64,000 bases of DNA from Brachionus rotundiformis (lineage: Eukaryota > Rotifera > Eurotatoria > Ploima > Brachionidae): positions 2,017,648 through 2,081,647 of the forward strand of contig JAESIW010000065.1 in NCBI GenBank assembly GCA_016802295.1. The letters run 5' to 3'. The notes beneath the pieces were generated by a model that saw nothing but the letters and a program-made list of their open reading frames with translations, had not been told where the DNA came from and ran no database searches. The position numbers and the translations under genes were made by a program. Shown here in pieces: positions 34,402 to 46,143 of the stretch; position 1 is the first letter of the stretch; each line of letters begins with the position of its first letter.

Positions 34402-36499
34402 ATGAGAGATATAATTGGGCCTAATCCGGGTGAATTCGGAGTGGTAAGTTTGTCAATTTTAGCTGAAGAACAAAATATCATTTTCTTGCTAGCTGGCCAA
34501 GCCAATGCGTCCTGGCAATGAGAACTTGGTGCAAAAATCAAATCGAATAAAGTTTGAAAGAGAGACTTTTAACAATAGCCACAAGCTTGATGTTAATGAC
34601 AAAATTAAATATGATTTTTTTAATGGTATTGATCGCAAAGCCAAGATGAAACAAATTAATCGCACTGTTGAGGAAATAATGAACCAGAGGAATTTTTTGC
34701 TATTTGAACGTAGAAAAAAGTTTGCTTTTTATCTTTCCTAAGATATTTTTTTTAAAAAAAATCCAGATTGAAGGATTTGTTAAATTTTGAAGACCAAATG
34801 TACGAACAAGAGCTTCTTTCCGGTGTTGTCACTCCATTGGAGCGAGCTGCTCAACTTAGAGAAAAAGCAAAACAGATCAGAATAAACAAGGAAATGGAAA
34901 AAGCCGCTTTTGTACAAGAAAAACTTGATCAAAAATGGAGGTAAATAAAATAAAAAAGATTAATGATTAAGAAATAAGTATCTTTCAAAATCAAGATCTG
35001 AATGTGACGAGTTGAGAACCTTCAATTCCAAACAACTCCAAGCTGGAATGAAAGAAGAGCATATGAGACAAATAGAAGAAAAAATATGCCGCAATAGACA
35101 TCAACTGGTAAAAAATGACAAAAGTTCGAATTTTTTTTGCTTAATTTTGGAATTAAAAGGAAGAAGAAGCTTTATTTGCCGATTTATGGTACCAAGATAT
35201 CCAAGCCAAAAAGGACAGAGAGGATCGTGAAGCCAAGAAGGCTTATGAACGAAATATGGAAGTGGCTGAGATCTTAAAACAACAAATGGACGTCCTCGAA
35301 AGACAAAAGGAGGAGGAAAAGCGAATAAAAGCCGACAATGGTCGACTAATGGTGATTATTATAAAACCAAAATTTAACCAAAATGTCCTAATTTAAAATA
35401 AAATTTAAGAAAGAAAAAGAAAATATTGATAAACTTGAAAAAGAATTGCTTTACCAGAAAAAACTAGAGGACCAAGCAGCTAGAAGAAGGGAGCTCGATC
35501 TTAACATAAAGTATGAATAGATAAAAGATTTGGATTTAGATTTGGATTCAAGCTAATCCATGTATTTGCAAGAGTATGCTAATTATATTTTTTAAGAGCC
35601 AAACTAGAGCATGAAGCCAAAAGAGCCAAAGAAGAGCTTATGTTTGACTTGAAGGCTTTGGAAGACTCGTTGATATCATTCCAGAATGAGGACATAGAAA
35701 AGGCTAAAAGAAAAGTAAAATTATAAAAATTAATCTTAAAAATAATTATTCCCTGGTTAAAAGCAAGAGCTAATGGAAGAACAGAGACTGTATAGAGAAT
35801 ACCTGAGACAACAGTACGAAGAGGAGAAGCAACGCGAAAAAGAACTGGACCAGATTATAAATGAAGAAGTTGAGAAACAAATGCAAAAACGCTTGGCCAA
35901 ATGGAAAGCTGAGAAACAGGCAAGAAAGAATCTCTTGGAAAAAGTAATCCAAGAACGACAACAACAAATAATTGACAAAAGTATTTTTATTTTTATTTTA
36001 AAATAAAATATATATTTATTAAATACTAAATTGATTTTTTTAGTTGAGCGTAATAAGCAGCGAGAGCAAGAGCTCGAATTAGAGAGACAAGAAATAAATA
36101 AGATTATTGATTTCTATAAGAATCAAGAAAAACTAGAAAAGCTTAAATTAAGAGAAAAAATCCGCAATTATGGCCAAGATTTAAGTGAACAAATAGAATA
36201 TACTAATCTACAGAGGAGAATTGTGAGTTGGCTTAAGGATTTAGAATTAATTAAGTAATTTCTTATTATTTCTTACTCATTAGGCGACCAACTTGGAGAA
36301 ACAAGAAATTGATGTATACCATCAAAATGAATTAGAGTATCAAAATAGATTGAATGCTACAATGCAGAGTATTGGTGAAAAAAACATGGCTAGGCGAGCC
36401 AATTTACCAACTGGATTTTGTCCCAAGTGTCGCCGTGATTTAAAACTTAATTCAGCTATTAGCGATTACAATAGTGCCCTATGCCGTTGCCACAATTAG
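34402..36499 (+). CDS. CFAP53: CFAP53 (CCDC11) cilia- and flagella-associated protein
   Basis: Ten exons in phase: 34402-34443, 34493-34719, 34767-34940, 34996-35107, 35160-35351, 35410-35510, 35597-35714, 35764-35980, 36044-36222, 36284-36499. The product is 525 residues (human 514). It is almost entirely charged coiled coil. Blocks match human in order: LFERRKK, AAFVQEKLDQKWR, EEEALFADLWYQDIQAKKDR, EEQRLYREYLRQQYEEEKQR (after LM) and KWKAEKQARKNLLEKVIQER. CFAP53 is a microtubule inner protein of axonemal doublets and a centriolar-satellite protein needed for motile cilia and left-right asymmetry. The C terminus has an unusual Cys cluster (TGFCPKCRRDL ... ALCRCHN) resembling a zinc ribbon, which I do not recall in the vertebrate protein. 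An X-box-like site lies upstream. Confidence 0.92.
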
Positions 36500-36655
36500 G
36501 CATGTATCTAAGACCTTGTTTTTTTAACTACCATTATGAAATTAAAAAAAATAAAATTATTTTACTAATCAAATATTTTATTCAACTAAACACTAATAAA
36601 ATATTTATAAAATAAAATACTACATTTATTTGCTAAGCTGACAATTAGGGAAAAT

Positions 36656-38696
36656 TTAGGGGTCTAAATCGGGCAAATTTTTTGAAGTAAATGCTGTTAG
36701 AATCAAGTAGAGTTCTGGTTTGCTTATTTTGCCATCATGGTTCACATCGCCCAAATTCAACAGACCTTTTTTGAAAAGTTCAAACTCTTCGGTTGTGTAA
36801 TCTTTATTAATTGTGTCTATTAAATCTTTGGTCAATGCATCTATTTCCTCGGCATGCAATTGCTGATTACCATCTTTGTCATACATTGAGAAAATTTCGT
36901 CAAGTTGATCTTTTTTAATCAATGAAAACGAATTGACCACTGTTTTCAGACTATTGTTTTCATTTGGATTAAGTAATCTTAAATATTTTGGTTAGTAATT
37001 TATTTAAAAATTTAGTTTGTTTATTATAGCTAATTAATTTTGTAATTAAAAAAATCGTTGGATTACTTGATCATTTCTGACAATTGTAGCTTTCCATCAG
37101 AATTTTTGTCAAAAATTTTTAGCTTTAAATTAATTTAAAAAAAAGTATTGGCCTAATAAAAAAATACTATGCTTTGGGTGTAGTCATTCAACTTGTCCTC
37201 TGTTAAATCAATTGTTTTATCTTTGTTCGATTCAAAGAGCTTGGTGATAAAGCTTCGAAGCTCGTCAACTTCAATAAAGCCCGATTTGTCTGAATCAAAT
37301 TCGAGCCAAATCTTCAAGGTTTAATTAAAATTGGTAAAAATAAATTAATTGTTTACTTTCATAAAGTTTGATGATTCCAAAAAATTTTCACGACGGAAAA
37401 TAAACAAGAAATTCTCGTCAGTTGGCAATATCTGGGCTAACTCATGAACTGATATTTTTCCTATTAATAATTGCTAATTAATTTAATCAAATAATAAATC
37501 ATTTTTTTTACCATCATCATTTTCATCATAGGCGTCTAGAACTGTTTCCCTAAACTGCTTTAGTAGAGAATCTGGAACAGCCTTAAGATAAATGATATTA
37601 TTTTGATTATTTGATTATTAAAATAATTTAAGTTTTTCCTGTAAATTTTAAAACCTATTCACAATTAACTATTTGAAAAATTTGAATTAATATTAAAAAG
37701 TTAAAATCTTAAATTGTTTATTTGTCTATTTATTTAGCTTGTAACAAAAGAAAGTTTTTTTAGCTTAAACCGTTCTTTTTTTTTACAACAAATTTTGATA
37801 CTTTTTTGTGTAAATTTAAAAAATGATACAATTTTTACAAAATTTTTTTTAACAATATTTGAAAATTTATTCATATAACTTTTTATAAAAATTCATTAAA
37901 TTATGTATCAAATGGAATCATCGGTGAAGTCTTGTATTTTGGTACAACAAATCTTAATCAAAAAGAAACGAAAAATTAATAAGCTAGAACAACCATCTTC
38001 AAAAATGTAATAATTTAATAAACCATTATTTAATTCTGTTAAGATAGAATTATTACGATCCTTGTCAAATTGTCACCATTTTTAAAAGCTAAAAAGTGTA
38101 TGATTTTCATCGATAAAACCCCGATATTTACAATCGCATTTTAATATTGTAAAATAAGGTAAAGTTTTAATTGTATAAATACTTGATATTTTGTTAAAAT
38201 GTCACGATTTAGAATTTTCTATTTTTAGGAAATATTGAAATTTTTTAGACTAAAAGATGATACAAATTAAAAGATAATTAAATTATATCTTCAAATCAAA
38301 TTTAGATTTTAATATTCTTTGCATTAAAATGAAAGATGGTATTTTGATATTGCTAAAATTGAAAACTTAATAAAATCAGAAATTAATTTCTGTTTAACTT
38401 AAGGAAATAATAAATTATCTTTTAATAATCAGATATATTAATTTAAAATTAAAATACGTCGACGTCAGATTTGTGAACACTGTTGCATAATTCTTTCAAG
38501 AATTTATCCAGCTCTTTTCCTTCAATGAATCCATTACCTGGTATTGTGGAAATTAATTTAAGCTTAGATATTATCAAGTCCTACCATCTGCATCATAGTG
38601 GTTCCAGATTTCCATGAATTCACATGCGCTTATTTTGTTTAGCTCATTTGTCTTTTCATCGCGGAATTTTCTCAAAAAGTTTTCTCTCTTTGACAT
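36656..38696 (-). CDS. Calbindin/calretinin-type hexa-EF-hand protein
   Basis: Seven exons in phase: 38585-38696, 38458-38537, 37512-37581, 37357-37460, 37168-37311, 37067-37122, 36656-36977. They give 295 residues against 261 in human calbindin-D28k. EF loops seen in order: DADGNGFIEGKE (loop 1); DENDDGKISVHE (loop 2); DSDKSGFIEVDE (loop 3); DKNSDGKLQLSE (loop 4); DKDGNQQLHAEE (loop 5); DVNHDGKISKPE (loop 6). All six keep acidic residues at positions 1, 3 and 12, unlike vertebrate calbindin, where loops 2 and 6 are degenerate. An N-terminal extension of about 23 basic residues precedes ACEFMEIWNHYD. Family role: cytosolic Ca2+ buffer or sensor, often neuronal (fly Cbp53E). The second intron (about 0.88 kb) is empty. 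It converges with CFAP53, with only 156 bp between stops. Confidence 0.9.
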
Positions 38697-41600
38697 TTCT
38701 AAAAGCCTTGATTATTTTAACTTCAAAAACAAGTTTTATCTGTTTTGGGAAATGGTTAAATTTTAGATAAAATATACTATCTTTTATAATCAAATTTGCA
38801 AATAAATTAGAAAATAATTGGCAAAAAATATAAAACAAATGCAGCTACATTCATTAGATATTTTTAGGTTACATGATTGAACCAGATCGGGAATTAAATG
38901 ATTACACAACATAAAGAGCCGAAAGAAGAAAAAAGAAAAATTAAAAAAAAATTTGAATTTATAATTCTGGTGTTGACTTTTGAAGGCATCAAGAAAGAGA
39001 AAAAAGAGAATCGAAGAAAAAAGTAAAAATATAAAATATTTAAAATTAACTCCCTAATTAATTAGAAGAATTTTTAATTCTTTTGAGAAATCTTGGTTTA
39101 AATTCATTTTTAAGAAAAAGTCTGGCTAATTAAGTTTTAATGTTTTTTTTTCACAACAACAAAAACTACAAAAAAAAAACATTTATTTCTTTATTATTCC
39201 TTTACTGATTGCTTCACGCTTTGATTTTGCTCCATTAATTGTTCAAGAGTTAATAATATTTCTTTGTTTACTTGGATAATTAATTTTTTACCATTAAAAG
39301 ACAACAATCATCAATTTTAGATAATGTTAGACTAAAAGAAAACTTTTATGCTAACCGGATTTAACTTATTTTTGATTTTTCACGTTTTTTTTTTCTTATT
39401 TGGTTCAATATTTAAAGATAGATTTATAGTATTTTATAGACTATTTTTAAAGTAAATACTTTTACATTAAAAATAAAAGTACATGTATTTTGAATTAAGA
39501 TGTATGAAATAGATTACAATTCATTATTAAACTTACATTAAAAAATGATAAATGAACAGCTAGCTGACAGGCGACGATTTTTTTTCGAAGACTGATTATT
39601 TTTTTATTCCTTTATTCTATTTTAGATTAATCAAAAACATTAAATAAATAATGCTCTGATAATGTGATATAAATATAATATCATATTTAACAACTTTCCT
39701 GAAAAAGATAAAAATTAGAAATTTTATTTAATAAATATCTAAAATCGACTTTTATGATTTCTAGTCATAAATACTACTTTAATGATTAAGGTTGCATTAT
39801 CTTCAAAATAATCATTTATCTTCCTTCCCTTAATTAAATTAAATTAAATTTTCATTTTGGCTAATAATTGAAATATTTGAATTTTAATTTTTTTATAAAA
39901 GCCAATTATTTTGAATGAATTCGAATTAATATTATTGATTGCTTTGGTAAACAATTTACCTAATTGTACCCAAAATTTGAAGCCACATACATATTTTTTA
40001 AAAAAATTTTGATAAAACTCTTAAATTAATTCAATAAAATAATAAAACTATTTATCAAAAAATAAATTGTAAGTCGAAAAATAGTACAAAGCACTCTAAT
40101 CAGTCAATTTTTGCTTCAAACAAGTATTAATTTGATATTGTTCATTAAATTTTTTAAGGCCAATTTGTCAATAGTTTTTGATTAAAAATTATGTAATGAA
40201 ACTTGCTTAGAGTCTCAAGTAGATATATGACATCTTAGTAAATTGGAGAAATGGTTGAAAAGATTTTCTGATTAGCATAGATCTAAATCACATGAGCCAT
40301 CTAAGAAGTCGTATAATCAAAATGTTAAGAAATATAAATCGCCCAAGGAAGAATAAATTGTATCAATTTTGTCTAAAAATACAGAACATTAAACCCAAAA
40401 AAGGTGCCAAAGTTGTACACCAGTTAAGGGTAAGCGTCTTGTTTAACATTTTGTATTAATTTTTCTTTCAACACTGTAAATTGTATTTTTTATTTGAACT
40501 AAAAATTTATCGGTAAATTATTAATAGAATTGAGTACATTTTCATTATAAAATTCAATTGTAAATTTTATAATTAAGTTGAAAAAAATAAAAACAGACGT
40601 ATTTATTAACAAAAGATAAACAAAACTATTTTAAAAATTAAAAGCATCAGAAATAAAAAATAAACTGAAAATTTTTGATTTTTTTATTCCAATTAAGACT
40701 AATTGAAATAAATAAATAAATAAAGCAAAATTTGAATTATACGTGTTTTATAATAAGTGAATTTAGTTAACAAATAAAAACATTTCGAAAGTGGTTTTTT
40801 TAGATATATAAAGATTTATTTCGTCTCTCTTAGGTTTAGATATTTAGGTATAAAAACAAAGTATTGAAAGTTGTTTTTTGACAAGATTCTAGTCTTTTCA
40901 AAGGATTTTAAAATTTTTTTTTAATTATGAAAGGGATACAATATTATAAATATGAATATTTTTAAAAGGAACCCTCTTTAATTTAGAAGCCGATTTTCAA
41001 AAAAATTGATTCAAACAATAAATTGTTCTAGATATAAAAATAAGCTTTTTTATTTTGTTAGCTGATAGTTGACAATTAGAATAACTATTTTGATAATAAA
41101 AAAAGAAAAACCATATATTATTGAAAAAAAGTATTATTATTACTAGTTATAAGCAATTATAAAATGAACTTAAAAAAATTATATTAAAAATAGCCATTTA
41201 AATGGTTTTTTACCGCTTGATCCATGTTAAAATTTTATTGGGCTTTTAAATCGAATTTTTTTATTCAATTAATTGTTCAACTTGTTTATTTAGTTAATTT
41301 CAAAATATCAAATTAATTTAATATGGTGAATATTTGTGAATAATATTCAAAAATATTTTTTTCTAAAATATCAGTAAATTAATTGCTTAATTTTTTTTGA
41401 GGTTTAGGCCAAGTGTGTTCTATGCCTAATTAATTATAAATTAAATTATAACAAAAACTTTTATGCTATTTAAAATAGCAATTATGATAATCAAAACATG
41501 AATGAAATTTAAATAATAATAAAATCTGAATTTATTTTAAAGTTTCATTTTCTCAATTATTTTGAATTTTTGGATTCTAATTGAATAAATTTAAAAATTC

Positions 41601-44002
41601 ATAACACGATTAAAAGTATCTGTATTTATTATGAACAATTAATTTTTGAAAAAATCTTCAATTAATGAATCAATTTTATTAAATACTAACAAAATATAAA
41701 TTAAATTCTTTGTAAATATTTTGCATGTTATTTTTGTGAATTAAAAAACAATCAAAATAAAAAAATTCATTTTTAAAATGGAATATTTTCTAATATTTAC
41801 TTTAAAATAATTCTAAAAATATTGTTCCAACGTCAACTTTTTTGTTTAGCTTTCAAGGTTAAAAAATTTTAATAAAATCGATATCTGGATATCTGGGAAA
41901 AAAGGACATTTTTATAAAAAATACCTTTTTTATACTCACACCTTAAATTTGATAAAATAATTTAAGAAATATTCAACACAAATTTTGAATTTAGTTTTAT
42001 CATGTAATTAAAATAAAATCTCTTTTACCTGAAAATATTTTATCGATTCAGAGATTTTAATTTTTGATTAAAATATGATCTAATACTTCAAGAAGCAAAC
42101 AAAATGCATAGTTACATTAATGAATTTTAAGTTTTCACTAATTTTATAATTTAAAAAAAATGATAAGTGAATTGTAATTTAAGATCATTTATTTATCATT
42201 TATCAGAATTAATTTTTATATATTTTTATTCCAAAATATTTATCTAGACCTTTTTTCCATTAGTAATAACCGCTTCGTTAGCTAATTGTTTAGAATGGTT
42301 TAACATTTTAGATCGTATAATTCAACTTAAATGAGTAATAAACTTTTAAATTTAATTCATTTTATTTTTTAAGTTGTTATAGATGCTGTTAAACTAATGG
42401 TAAATAAACAATCAAACTTTGGAATCCCCATGTTATAATTTAGAATTATTTTTTCTATTAGGTAATTTTATAAGGCAATCTGGAACAAAAAATTCTAGAT
42501 GTTGAACAATTGCCAGGGTTAACTTCTTTAAATCGCCAGGAATTCTTTTCTTCCTAAGACCACTAGAATGAGACTTTTAGCTAATAATTTTTCAACACGG
42601 TGCTAGATGTATTTGAATATTGTTTATGTCACAATCTACTTTATGTAGCAATATGACTAATTAATTTAATGTAAACAGTATTTTTAGGTATAAAAATCGC
42701 AGGATTCCCTAGCTTCTACTAGAAAATTGCTATTTATTTTTTAAAAGTAATTAGACTTAATCGAAACATGATTTCCAGATATTTGTTTATATCAGGTCTT
42801 AAGAAAAGTATGCAAATATAGCCAGAAGTAAATAGAACCTTTAAACTATTTAATTTGAGCAATTTAGCCTAAAACTTCCACTCAAAATTTTAATAGCTAA
42901 TTAATTACAGGTATTTAAAAAAAGTCTATCATAAATCATTAAATCAACAAGGCTAGCCGACATTAACAAGTATTAATTAGCTTATAACCATTGTTTCTAT
43001 GCCATTCTTAAAAAGGTTGATTTTTTTTTATTAGCTTTTTAACTGCGAATTAATCAAATACCGACAAATACATTAAGCTTGGCATCATGCATCCAAAATG
43101 TATCCTTTTTCCAATATTTGTTTTTTTAGAATTTTTATTTCAAATTTTTTTTATTAGTTATAGAATTCTATTTTGCTTTCAAATAAATTATTTAAAGTTT
43201 TAATTCAAAAAAAAAAAAAACGAAAATAATAGAAAGGTTTCAAATTTTTTTGCCGAAGTAGTTTTATTTTTTATTTTTTTATTCGAGCTGATATATTATG
43301 CTAAGCTTACACATAAATTTCAATTTTGAGTTCTTATAACAACAAACAAGTCTATGAAAATTTAAATTTTAATTAAATATGGTTATTAGTCGGAATCATT
43401 GGGACTACTTTTACTCGTAGTACTTTAAACCGATTTTAGTTAGGGAATATAGAAACATTTAATTCATTTAAAAAGAAAATAAAACTAATAAGCTTTCGTT
43501 TCAAGACACAATTAATGCACTATAGAAGAAGATTAGGGTTTTGGTTGTCAAGCGAAATTAAAATAAATTAAAAATTATTAAAACTTGAAAAAAAAACTTG
43601 ATCTAACTTCTTGGGGTACTTAAACAATTCTCTATCAAAATAAAAAATTAGAACTACCAGTGTCTTTAACGATATGTAAAATAAGAAAGCCTAGGCTTTA
43701 TCGCTAATTTAATAAATATATCAGTCTTGGATTTAAATTTCGAATATTTGATTTTTTGACTTACCTTTATCAGGTTTATTTTTAAAGTATCAACAGCAAC
43801 TAATTAGAATTTTAATTTTTATTAGCTCTGAATGTTAGCAGCAAATTTTGGCACCGTGTCATAGCTCCCTCTTAATTTTTTGTTGTGTCTGTATTTCGTT
43901 ACCAAATGATATAGAGGCAAAAATAATAATCGAAACTTTTAATAAACCGTTTTAGTAATTTCAAATCATTTTTGCATTAAAAAAAGAAAAAACAGTAAAA
44001 TA
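38697..44002. other. Gene-poor A+T-rich stretch of about 5.3 kb
   Basis: The longest stretch in the window without a supported gene, lying between two divergent starts. It is dominated by A/T runs. One frame with a good splice donor was noted at 40292-40429 (separate entry). GC-richer patches near 42450-42600 and 43500-43900 gave no coding or RNA structure I could support. It may hold distal regulatory sequence or unseen small exons. Confidence 0.4.
40292..40429 (+). CDS. Possible orphan exon encoding a basic peptide
   Basis: ATG-started frame of 46 codons ending exactly at a good donor (TTAAGG|GTAAGC). The peptide is very basic (MSHLRSRIIKMLRNINRPRK ... KKGAKVVHQLR). No acceptor-linked downstream exon was found, so there is no complete gene model. 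It could be a chance frame. Confidence 0.15.
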
Positions 44003-45622
44003 ATGTACAGATTCGAAAATAATAGTTCCAACAGTAGCTTCAAAACAAATGGTTTGGCAAGAAATGTGCCACATTCCAGAATAGAAGATGAAGAAACAAT
44101 ATACAAAAAATACGAGCTTGGCAAAAAACTTGGACAGGTAATTGAAAAGTGTCAATTGAAGAACAAAATGCACCATTTATGGTTTTATTTTAGGGAAGTT
44201 TTGGAGTTGTCTATGAAATAAAGAACAAAGAGACAGATGAAAAATTTGCAATAAAGATAATAAATAAGGAAAAAACTGGCAAGACAGCGATTAGCTTTGA
44301 AAACGAAGTAAACATAATGAAATCAGTGACACATAAAAATTTAATCAAATTGGAAGAAGTATTCGAGACCAAAAAAGTAGCCAAAAATTTTTCCAAATAA
44401 TAAGCTAACTTGGATTTTTTTTATTTATTTATTTAATTATTTTAACAAGAAATTATATCTGATCACAGAGTTGTGTGAAGCCGGTGAGTTGGCCAAGTGG
44501 CTGAAGAAACAAAAGCCCATCAAAGAAGATGAGGCTAGAGCAGTAATGAGACAAATTGTTGAAGCTATTAGTTATTTGCACAAAAATGATATTGTTCACC
44601 GAGACCTCAAGTTGGAGAATATTCTCATTAAAGAATTCAACACAGAAAGCTTTCTGGTAAAAATAACAGATTTTGGTCTGAGCAGCCAGAGAGATTCGGT
44701 AGGTACAGAGTCAATGTTCGAAGACTACTGTGGTACACCATTGTACATGGGTTGGTCCAAGATTAGATTTTTTCAAATAAGAATTTAAGGCTAAAATTTT
44801 AAATTAAGCGCCTGAAATAATTGACAACAACCCTTACAGCCAGTTATGTGATGTATGGGCGCTTGGTATTATTATGTATTTTATGTAAGCTGTCTTTTAT
44901 TGTGGTTTTTCAGATTTTACATAAATTTAATTTTAATCTAGTCTCACAAGTCATTCGCCTTTTACTGCAGAAAATGAGTCAAAGCTTCGCGAGCAGATTA
45001 GAAACGCAGAAATCAACACAAGCCTAAGTTCATATATTAAACTGAGCCCGGAGGGTAAAAATTGTTTTCAGATAATTTTATTTGAAAAATAATTAATCTA
45101 GTTTTGTAGCAAAAGACTGTCTGAGTCGAATGATCAAAGTAAACCCGGCACATAGAATAACCTCAAGCGAGCTTTTTAGCCATGCGTGGTTCATGGTAAG
45201 TCTGTAGTTAAATTTTTCATCTTTAGTTAATTAAAGACCCTTTTTGTTTTTGTTGTGAAAAGAACAAAAAGCTAAATGAAATGGAAAGTTCCAAAAATGT
45301 CCTGGAGCTTATGAAAGAGTTTCGCGAAGAGCAAGAAAATTTGTCTCTTAGGGAACACGACAAACTGAACGGTGATAAAGCTGAAGTAGAATCTGTAGTT
45401 GACAATAAACAAGTATGAGAATTAGTTTTTATATTTAAATTAAGCCAAATTTAAAGTTTGTTTTTAAGGCGGTAAAAAATTTTCCAAGGCCTAATGCCAC
45501 GCGGCCAAATATTAGATTAGATAATAAAGTAAAATTTTGTTTTTATCTTACTAAGATAAAGTTTGTTGATTTATATTTTTTTTGAATAGAAAACAAATTT
45601 CATTCATTCAAAAAAGAAATAA
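44003..45622 (+). CDS. STK33: STK33-like serine/threonine kinase
   Basis: Nine exons in phase: 44003-44137, 44194-44376, 44450-44750, 44809-44884, 44942-45054, 45110-45195, 45263-45412, 45469-45528, 45590-45622. The product is 378 residues. The kinase domain spans about 36-290: Gly loop LGQGSFGVVYE, VAIK-type Lys in FAIKII, catalytic loop IVHRDLKLEN, DFG in KITDFGLS, CGTPLYMAPE, and DVWALGIIMYFILTSHSPF. STK33-specific wording includes VNIMKSVTHKNLIKLEEVFE and the post-kinase KVNPAHRI and NVLELMKEF blocks. All catalytic residues are present. Vertebrate STK33 is a testis/cilium-associated CAMK-group kinase that phosphorylates vimentin and organises the sperm fibrous sheath. The C-terminal tail is shorter than in human (514 aa). 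Only 231 bp separate it from the tRNA gene. Confidence 0.9.
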
Positions 45623-45718
45623 GCAAAAGTTGTAAAATGAAAGCGAGTACTATTCGGTTATTTGTGTACAAAGCTGAATTTATATGGGTTCTTTTCCCTT
45701 TTTTATCATATTATTTTT

Positions 45719-45734
45719 ATTATTATTATTATTA
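45719..45734. repeat. Short ATT microsatellite
   Basis: Five to six ATT units just downstream of the STK33 stop codon. Simple repeat, probably within the 3' UTR. Confidence 0.6.
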
Positions 45735-45853
45735 CTTACTTTTTTACTTTTTTAAATAGATTATCTGTTTTAATAAATTTTTAATAGCAAAAAATTATTT
45801 TTTTTTTATTATATGAATAAATAAATTGAATGTATTTTAATTTTGAAAAAATA

Positions 45854-45925
45854 TGGAGTTGAGGGGGATCGATCCCCTGACCTTCCGCATGCAAAGCGGA
45901 CGCTCTACCACTGAGCTACAACCCC
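45854..45925 (-). tRNA. tRNA-Ala (anticodon UGC)
   Basis: Read on the minus strand it folds as a full cloverleaf: acceptor GGGGTTG with CAACTCC (one G-U pair), D-arm AGCTCAGTGGTAGAGC (A box), anticodon stem CCGC/GCGG around TTTGCAT (anticodon TGC), and T arm AGGGG ATCGATC CCCCT (B box). A at position 54 in place of T also occurs in animal tRNA-Ala genes. The discriminator base is A at 45854. A run of six T follows within 3 nt, a Pol III terminator. There is no intron and no encoded CCA. The fold is intact, so a functional gene is likely. Confidence 0.95.
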
Positions 45926-46143
45926 TTGGAATAAAAAATAGGCTAAAATTTAAAAAATTCAATTTAATCTTTTTTAATCAAATTATTAGGCTTCTTAATA
46001 TTACCGTGCTGGAAATCAAATATAATCAAGTAAATATTAATTATTTAATGCAATAAATTAAGGATTCTGTAAATTTAGAATTTTCAAAATTAAGAAATAT
46101 TTTTTTTATTTAAATTTGGTGTAGAAAAAGAAAACCAAAAAAG

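Noticed and set aside
35757..35978. Ser/Cys/Phe-rich minus-strand frames near 35.8 kb
   Set aside because: Antisense of the CFAP53 coiled-coil exon (Glu/Lys codons read backwards give Ser/Phe/Leu).
43890..43920. Possible X-box upstream of STK33 (GTTACC near 43908)
   Set aside because: Only one half-site is present; the second half does not match, so not called.
45853..46056. Plus-strand frame beginning MELRGIDPLTF
   Set aside because: It starts inside the tRNA-Ala gene; reading through a reversed tRNA commonly produces this false peptide.
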